Source of the DNA: Oscillospiraceae bacterium
Lineage (GTDB): Bacteria; Bacillota; Clostridia; Oscillospirales; Ruminococcaceae
Length of the DNA: 8,856 nt
Direction of reading: 5' to 3'
NCBI GenBank assembly: GCA_016296165.1
Contig: JAEDJV010000100.1
Coordinates: forward strand, 1 to 8,856
Below the pieces are notes generated by a model, which worked only from the letters and a program-made list of their open reading frames with translations, was not told the DNA's origin and did not search any database. Below are positions 5,159 through 8,856 of this stretch, piece by piece; position 1 is the first letter of the stretch; each line of letters begins with the position of its first letter. A program made the translations under genes and the position numbers.

Positions 5159-7471
5159 ATGTTTGAATATACACGTTTTGAATCCATTCCTGATGGTGAA
5201 GAAAAGTTACGTTACCTAAAAAAATGCATCTCCGTATCAGACAGCCGTAAACAATATGCTGAATCACTTAAATTAAGATTTATGTACATACGCGAATCGG
5301 TACTTAACGATGATAGCTTCAGGGCAGTTATTATGTTTCCGGAATACATGGCAATGTTTAATGAACATTCCGAACAACATGACTCAGTTTCTTTTATGAC
5401 TGCATTCAGATGGATTATGGACAAACTTACTGATTATTATCAGGTAAGCGGAAAAAGCATAGAAAATTATTTTGAAAAATATAAAGAATACTGCATAAGA
5501 TTTGGTTTTTCTCTCCGATCATACTATCATCTCCGAATTAAGCACTGCTTTGCAAGTGCTCCCGAACAAGTCCCGGAATATCTTGCTCTTTTCAGAAAAA
5601 CTGAATCGGATGAACTCTGCAACTGCAAGGCATGTGAGCTTAATACTGAGATTGTTACTGAACTACAGTTTGGCAGCGAGGTAAAAGCCGTAAAAAAACT
5701 TACTGCAATGATGCAAAGAAACATCACATGCTCTGTTGTTCCGCAGATTACCTACGGAAAGTTTGTTGAACATTTCACAAAGCTTGGAAATCTTGATGAA
5801 GCTGACTACTATGCAGATCTTCTCACACCAATGGCAGTAAGCATTAATTTTCTTGGTGAAATAGCCGATATACTTCTTCTTAAATCATATACGTCTCCTA
5901 ATGATGCCTACAATATTTTCTGCAAATATCTTGAGATGTTTATCAAAGTAAAAAATCCACGAATGAAATTTTTATTTGCAAATGCGTCTGCAAGATTTTT
6001 TGAAAATATCAACAGGGACGAAAATGAAGAAATATCAATGAAACTGCCTCGCACCTTCGAGCTTTACAATGAAGATAACCTTTACGATCCTGATATTATG
6101 TTTGCTTACTTTAACGATATAGCTTCAGAACTTGCAGAAAAATTTGATAAAAATAATCATAACACACTATATAGCGATATATTAAATACTGAATATCCTT
6201 CAGAGCCGATATACGAACTTTCTCTACCAGAACACGGTACAGCAAGCCGCATTCCATTTTCCGTTGCCGTTCCTTTTTGTTCTGAAGAATCCGTACCATC
6301 TGCTGAACAGATTACGACTCTTTTAAAAACAATACCGGATATCGTATTCAACGATATATCTTCCAGAGATTCTGATACAATTATTTTATGTGGATACAAC
6401 AATTACATCGAAACAAACTTTATCTGCAAGATAAACATCTGTGAACCCGAAGACCTCGACGAATACCGCCCGCTTCACAGACTTCCCAAAGGCGCCTTTG
6501 AAACAGTTGTAAATGAATGCAAACAGATTATTCTCATATCTACCTTATTTCACAAAGGAACGGAAAATCCGGAAACGACAGCTCTTCTTCAGTTTGCAAA
6601 TGTCCTCAACACAGATAATTCACCTGTAATACTCTGTGTTACAAACGGAACAATGTTTTCTTCAGACTGGGTTGCTTTTCACACAGAAGGAAGACTTCCT
6701 CTATTCGACAAATATATGTACGGCATCCATGTTTATCCGTCTGTAACAGATGAAACACGTTTTGATGTAATAACCTCAGGACTTGCGCAGCAAGGGTCAA
6801 GAGAACTTGCAGTTTTAAATGCTGAAGAAGAAGATCTTGATTTTATCAGCAGAGTTATTTCACAGATTGCTGATCTTATCTGCGGATATACTGAATTAAG
6901 AGATGAAGGTTTTAAAACCGGATTTGGAGTAGTATATAACGACGAATCCGAAGTACAGTTTTCATGGGTTCCGGTTGAAAAAGCATACCCGGAGAATTTC
7001 ACTTCAACTGGACGGGATCTTGCTGTTCCATTGCTATATCTAAGTGCAGATGATGCTGAAAATGACAAAGGATATTTTATCAACGAAATTCCTGAAGAAA
7101 TAAGAGTACGAACTGATTTCAGAAACTCTATTAAATCACTCCGTATCGAAGCAGTACTGTCCCGCAGAAATTTCCCTTATATTGCAGAATCATTCAGAAA
7201 GTATGACGAATGCGAACTAATCTGCGGCTTTAATGTACCTGTTCCAGCTGAAAGCAATTCCAGTTACGATACTGATGAGGTATATATTGAAGTTGAGAGT
7301 ATTTCCGATGATTATTCTGAAGTAACAGGAAAAGTAACTATCGAATCAGATCTGATTCCAGAGTATATTAATGGAAATGTAATTACTCTCTTAACTGAAA
7401 ATATGATGTTCTGGAGATTTGGTTACCAGGGAGAATACTTTACTGCAGACGATACATATATCTTCATATAA
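5159..7471 (+). CDS. TPR-like helical-repeat protein with DUF4026/DUF2314-like C-terminal half, partner of the HSP90-like chaperone
   Basis: Large cytoplasmic protein of 770 residues without signal peptide or membrane segment. Residues about 1-340 look all-helical and TPR-like, with repeat-type segments such as FVEHFTKLGNLDEADYYADL (202-221). A compact Cys motif lies at 154-159 (CNCKAC). Residues about 363-625 are mixed alpha/beta, and SRIPFSVAVPF followed by PSAEQITTLLKTIPDIVF is reminiscent of DUF4026. The last 130 residues, notably EVYIEVESISDDYSEVTG and IPEYINGNVITL (about 707-744), resemble DUF2314. These family names come from memory of patterns and were not checked by a profile search. 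No catalytic motif is evident. Spacing of one base after the HSP90-like gene points to joint function. By analogy with eukaryotic TPR co-chaperones it may be a co-chaperone, but it could equally be the dedicated client. A bidirectional terminator overlaps the stop codon. Confidence 0.7.
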   Translation: MFEYTRFESIPDGEEKLRYLKKCISVSDSRKQYAESLKLRFMYIRESVLNDDSFRAVIMFPEYMAMFNEHSEQHDSVSFMTAFRWIMDKLTDYYQVSGKSIENYFEKYKEYCIRFGFSLRSYYHLRIKHCFASAPEQVPEYLALFRKTESDELCNCKACELNTEIVTELQFGSEVKAVKKLTAMMQRNITCSVVPQITYGKFVEHFTKLGNLDEADYYADLLTPMAVSINFLGEIADILLLKSYTSPNDAYNIFCKYLEMFIKVKNPRMKFLFANASARFFENINRDENEEISMKLPRTFELYNEDNLYDPDIMFAYFNDIASELAEKFDKNNHNTLYSDILNTEYPSEPIYELSLPEHGTASRIPFSVAVPFCSEESVPSAEQITTLLKTIPDIVFNDISSRDSDTIILCGYNNYIETNFICKINICEPEDLDEYRPLHRLPKGAFETVVNECKQIILISTLFHKGTENPETTALLQFANVLNTDNSPVILCVTNGTMFSSDWVAFHTEGRLPLFDKYMYGIHVYPSVTDETRFDVITSGLAQQGSRELAVLNAEEEDLDFISRVISQIADLICGYTELRDEGFKTGFGVVYNDESEVQFSWVPVEKAYPENFTSTGRDLAVPLLYLSADDAENDKGYFINEIPEEIRVRTDFRNSIKSLRIEAVLSRRNFPYIAESFRKYDECELICGFNVPVPAESNSSYDTDEVYIEVESISDDYSEVTGKVTIESDLIPEYINGNVITLLTENMMFWRFGYQGEYFTADDTYIFI

Positions 7472-7510
7472 CAAAAACCGTGTTTCATGATTGAAACACG
7501 GTTTTTGTTA
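7469..7510. terminator. Bidirectional intrinsic terminator between convergent genes
   Basis: A perfect 19-bp stem (7469-7487 with 7492-7510) encloses a TGAT loop. The arms contain AAAAACCGTG and CACGGTTTTT, so a T-run follows the GC part on either strand. It starts within the stop codon of the 770-residue gene and ends two bases before the stop of birA, so it serves both convergent units. Confidence 0.93.
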
Positions 7511-7512
7511 TA

Positions 7513-8490
7513 TTATTGTTTATCCTCTCTGATACTTATTTCTCCGCTTGAAACTATATCTTCCTCTCCGTTTTCATATCTTACAATCAAACGACAGTTT
7601 TTATCAATTCCGATCAGAACTGCTTTTTTTATTTCTGACGGTGAAATTATTTTTATTTCCTTACCTATCCACATGATTCTGTCAGAATAACTTTTATAAT
7701 ATGTGTTTTGCTCCAGTTCATTATAATAATTTATAAATCTGTTAAGTACACCGGCTGCTATTCTGTTTCTCATATCACTTTTTTTCATATCAAATACTGC
7801 TCCGGCAATATTCTTTATGGTATCAGGAAATCCTCCTTCAGGTTCATAGGTATTAATACCTATTCCCAGTACCGCATACTCAAGGACACCATATTCCATA
7901 TCTAAAGCGGCTTCTGTCAGTATCCCGCAAATTTTCTTTCCATCCATATAGACGTCATTGACCCATTTTATCTCCGTTTTTTTTCCGGAAATCTCTTCAA
8001 TTACTTCCGCTGTGGCAGACGCTGCGGCCGTTGTTATTTTTATTGCCTCTGAAGCTGATATCGACGGTCTTAATAGAAGACTCATATACAATCCTGTATC
8101 TGACGGAGAATAAAAATTTCTCCCCAGTCTTCCGCGACCTGCAGTCTGTTCTCCCGATATAATTACAGTACCTTCTCTGGCACCAGCCGCAGCGGCTTCT
8201 TTTAATTTTATGTTGGTCGAATCAATTGTTTTATATACGATTATATCATTAATAAAATTATTGTTGATATATTTTTTAACCCCATCTGCAGTTATTACAT
8301 CATTATTATCCATAAGTCTGTACCCTTTATTAGTTACTGCCTCAATACTGTATCCTTCCGATTCAAGTATTTTTATTGCTTTCCATACAGCACTGCGTGT
8401 ACACCCTATGCCGGATGCAATCTCTTCCCCGGAGACAAATTCCCCTTTTTTCTTTTCAAGTAAACCAATTAATTTTTCCTTAACTGTCAT
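7513..8490 (-). CDS. birA: Bifunctional biotin-[acetyl-CoA carboxylase] ligase / biotin operon repressor
   Basis: Cytoplasmic enzyme of 325 residues that activates biotin with ATP to biotinyl-AMP, transfers it to a lysine of biotin-dependent carboxylases or decarboxylases, and in the bifunctional class represses biotin genes (family knowledge). An N-terminal winged helix (about 1-60) has VSGEEIASGIGCTRSAVWKA as recognition region and a wing ending in NKGYRL. The catalytic domain has the biotinyl-AMP loop GRGRLGRNFYSP (118-129), STN at 91-93, KWVNDVYMDGKKICGIL (175-191) and VLGIGIN (207-213). A C-terminal SH3-like domain spans about 273-321. Length and motif order match full-length bifunctional BirA. 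The ATG at 8490 has GGGAG six bases upstream. It is transcribed alone from its own promoter and ends at the shared terminator. No biotin biosynthesis or transport gene is in the window, and no obvious BirA operator is seen at its own promoter. Confidence 0.95.
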   Translation of the reverse strand: MTVKEKLIGLLEKKKGEFVSGEEIASGIGCTRSAVWKAIKILESEGYSIEAVTNKGYRLMDNNDVITADGVKKYINNNFINDIIVYKTIDSTNIKLKEAAAAGAREGTVIISGEQTAGRGRLGRNFYSPSDTGLYMSLLLRPSISASEAIKITTAAASATAEVIEEISGKKTEIKWVNDVYMDGKKICGILTEAALDMEYGVLEYAVLGIGINTYEPEGGFPDTIKNIAGAVFDMKKSDMRNRIAAGVLNRFINYYNELEQNTYYKSYSDRIMWIGKEIKIISPSEIKKAVLIGIDKNCRLIVRYENGEEDIVSSGEISIREDKQ

Positions 8491-8524
8491 ATGCTACTCC
8501 CATATTACTTATTTTTCATATACA

Positions 8525-8553
8525 AGTATATCATCAATTTTATTTTTTTTCAA
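8525..8553 (-). promoter_or_regulatory. birA: Sigma-70/SigA-type promoter of birA
   Basis: On the minus strand TTGAAA (8553-8548) and TATACT (8530-8525) are separated by 17 bases. The expected start near 8518 gives a leader of about 28 bases carrying the GGGAG ribosome site. The promoter lies just downstream of the dockerin gene's terminator, so birA is probably an independent transcription unit. Confidence 0.75.
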
Positions 8554-8561
8554 CTATAAAT

Positions 8562-8592
8562 AAAACCTCCTCTCAAACTGAGAGGAGGTTTT
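8562..8592 (-). terminator. Intrinsic terminator after the dockerin gene
   Basis: A 14-bp perfect stem (AAAACCTCCTCTCA at 8562-8575 with TGAGAGGAGGTTTT at 8579-8592) has a three-base loop. Read on the minus strand, the GC-rich part is followed by TTTTATTTAT. It lies 21 bases after the TGA stop of the dockerin gene, and it would also work in the plus direction. Confidence 0.9.
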
Positions 8593-8613
8593 GATTATTT
8601 AAAAGTAGTGTTA

Positions 8614-8856
8614 TCAGATCTTATCAATCTTGTGTGATACGAACTGCTTAATTCTTGAAAGGTCTGTAATTGTGAGATTACCGTCTCCGTCAACATCACC
8701 GTTAGCCTTATTAGCTGCAGCTGGTGTCTGTTCCTTTAAGATGTAGAGAGCGAGGAGTGAGAGGTCACTCATATCAACATTACCATCAAGATTTACGTCA
8801 CCGAGGAGCTTTTCTCCTGTTACAGGTTCTGTTGTTGTAGTTGTTTCTGATACAGG
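8614..8856 (-). CDS. C-terminal end of a dockerin-bearing, probably cellulosomal protein (5' end outside window)
   Basis: The frame is open from the window edge for 80 codons to a TGA at 8616-8614. The visible part begins with a Thr-rich linker (PVSETTTTTEPVTGE), followed by a type I dockerin. Its first duplicated segment is GDVNLDGNVDMSDLSLLALY and its second is GDVDGDGNLTITDLSRIKQF. Each has a calcium-loop pattern with Asp/Asn at positions 1, 3, 5, 7 and 12 and a helix after it. Dockerins bind cohesins on a scaffoldin, so the whole protein is expected to be a secreted glycoside hydrolase, other carbohydrate-active enzyme or related cellulosome component; the catalytic part is not visible. 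Codon choice (many CTC, GGT, AAG and GTA codons) looks more biased than in the neighbouring genes, which would fit high expression. There is a terminator 21 bases downstream. Confidence 0.93.
   Translation of the reverse strand, partial: PVSETTTTTEPVTGEKLLGDVNLDGNVDMSDLSLLALYILKEQTPAAANKANGDVDGDGNLTITDLSRIKQFVSHKIDKI

Noticed and set aside
3501..7083. Several minus-strand open frames within the HSP90-like and TPR-like genes
   Set aside because: They are antisense shadows with Ser/Ile-rich composition, without ribosome sites or recognisable domains.
7472..7512. CRISPR or transposon end at the long palindrome
   Set aside because: It is a single copy between convergent stops with T-runs on both strands, which is a standard bidirectional terminator.
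8491..8613. BirA operator at the birA promoter
   Set aside because: No TTGTTAAC-type inverted half-sites were found; the only inverted repeat is the GC-rich terminator of the dockerin gene.

Overview
The window is AT-rich and reads as a Gram-positive, clostridial (Firmicutes) chromosome, most likely a Ruminococcus-type cellulosome-forming gut anaerobe. The main reason is the type I dockerin with a Thr-rich linker at the right edge. Strong Shine-Dalgarno sites, TTGACA/TATAAT-like promoters and short intergenic hairpin terminators also fit. The genus is inferred from these traits and was not tested by any search.

Left part, minus strand (1-1888): a compact operon runs from a near-perfect promoter at 1921-1949. 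In order it encodes a 59-residue protein of unknown function, a tandem-GNAT acetyltransferase, and a membrane-anchored C39-like cysteine peptidase. A fourth gene may start just before the window ends. Genes overlap by 13 and 17 nt, so translation is probably coupled.

Middle, plus strand (2007-7510): a divergent promoter drives a membrane protein with an N-terminal zinc ribbon, one transmembrane helix, an extracytoplasmic region, a bacterial SH3 domain and an acidic tail. After a terminator-like hairpin, which has a competing alternative fold, comes a tightly coupled pair. The first gene encodes a divergent HSP90-family ATPase with a complete GHKL site, a middle-domain Arg and a C-terminal domain. 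One base later begins a 770-residue protein with an alpha-helical, TPR-like N-terminal half and a mixed alpha/beta C-terminal half that resembles the uncharacterised DUF4026 and DUF2314 families. The pair ends at a strong bidirectional terminator. It is the best candidate here for a poorly described system: an HSP90-like chaperone with its own dedicated helical-repeat partner or client.

Right part, minus strand (7513-8856): birA (biotin-protein ligase and repressor) with its own promoter, preceded by the 3' end of a dockerin-bearing, presumably secreted cellulosomal protein with its own terminator.

No rRNA, tRNA, CRISPR array, insertion sequence or phage gene was seen.
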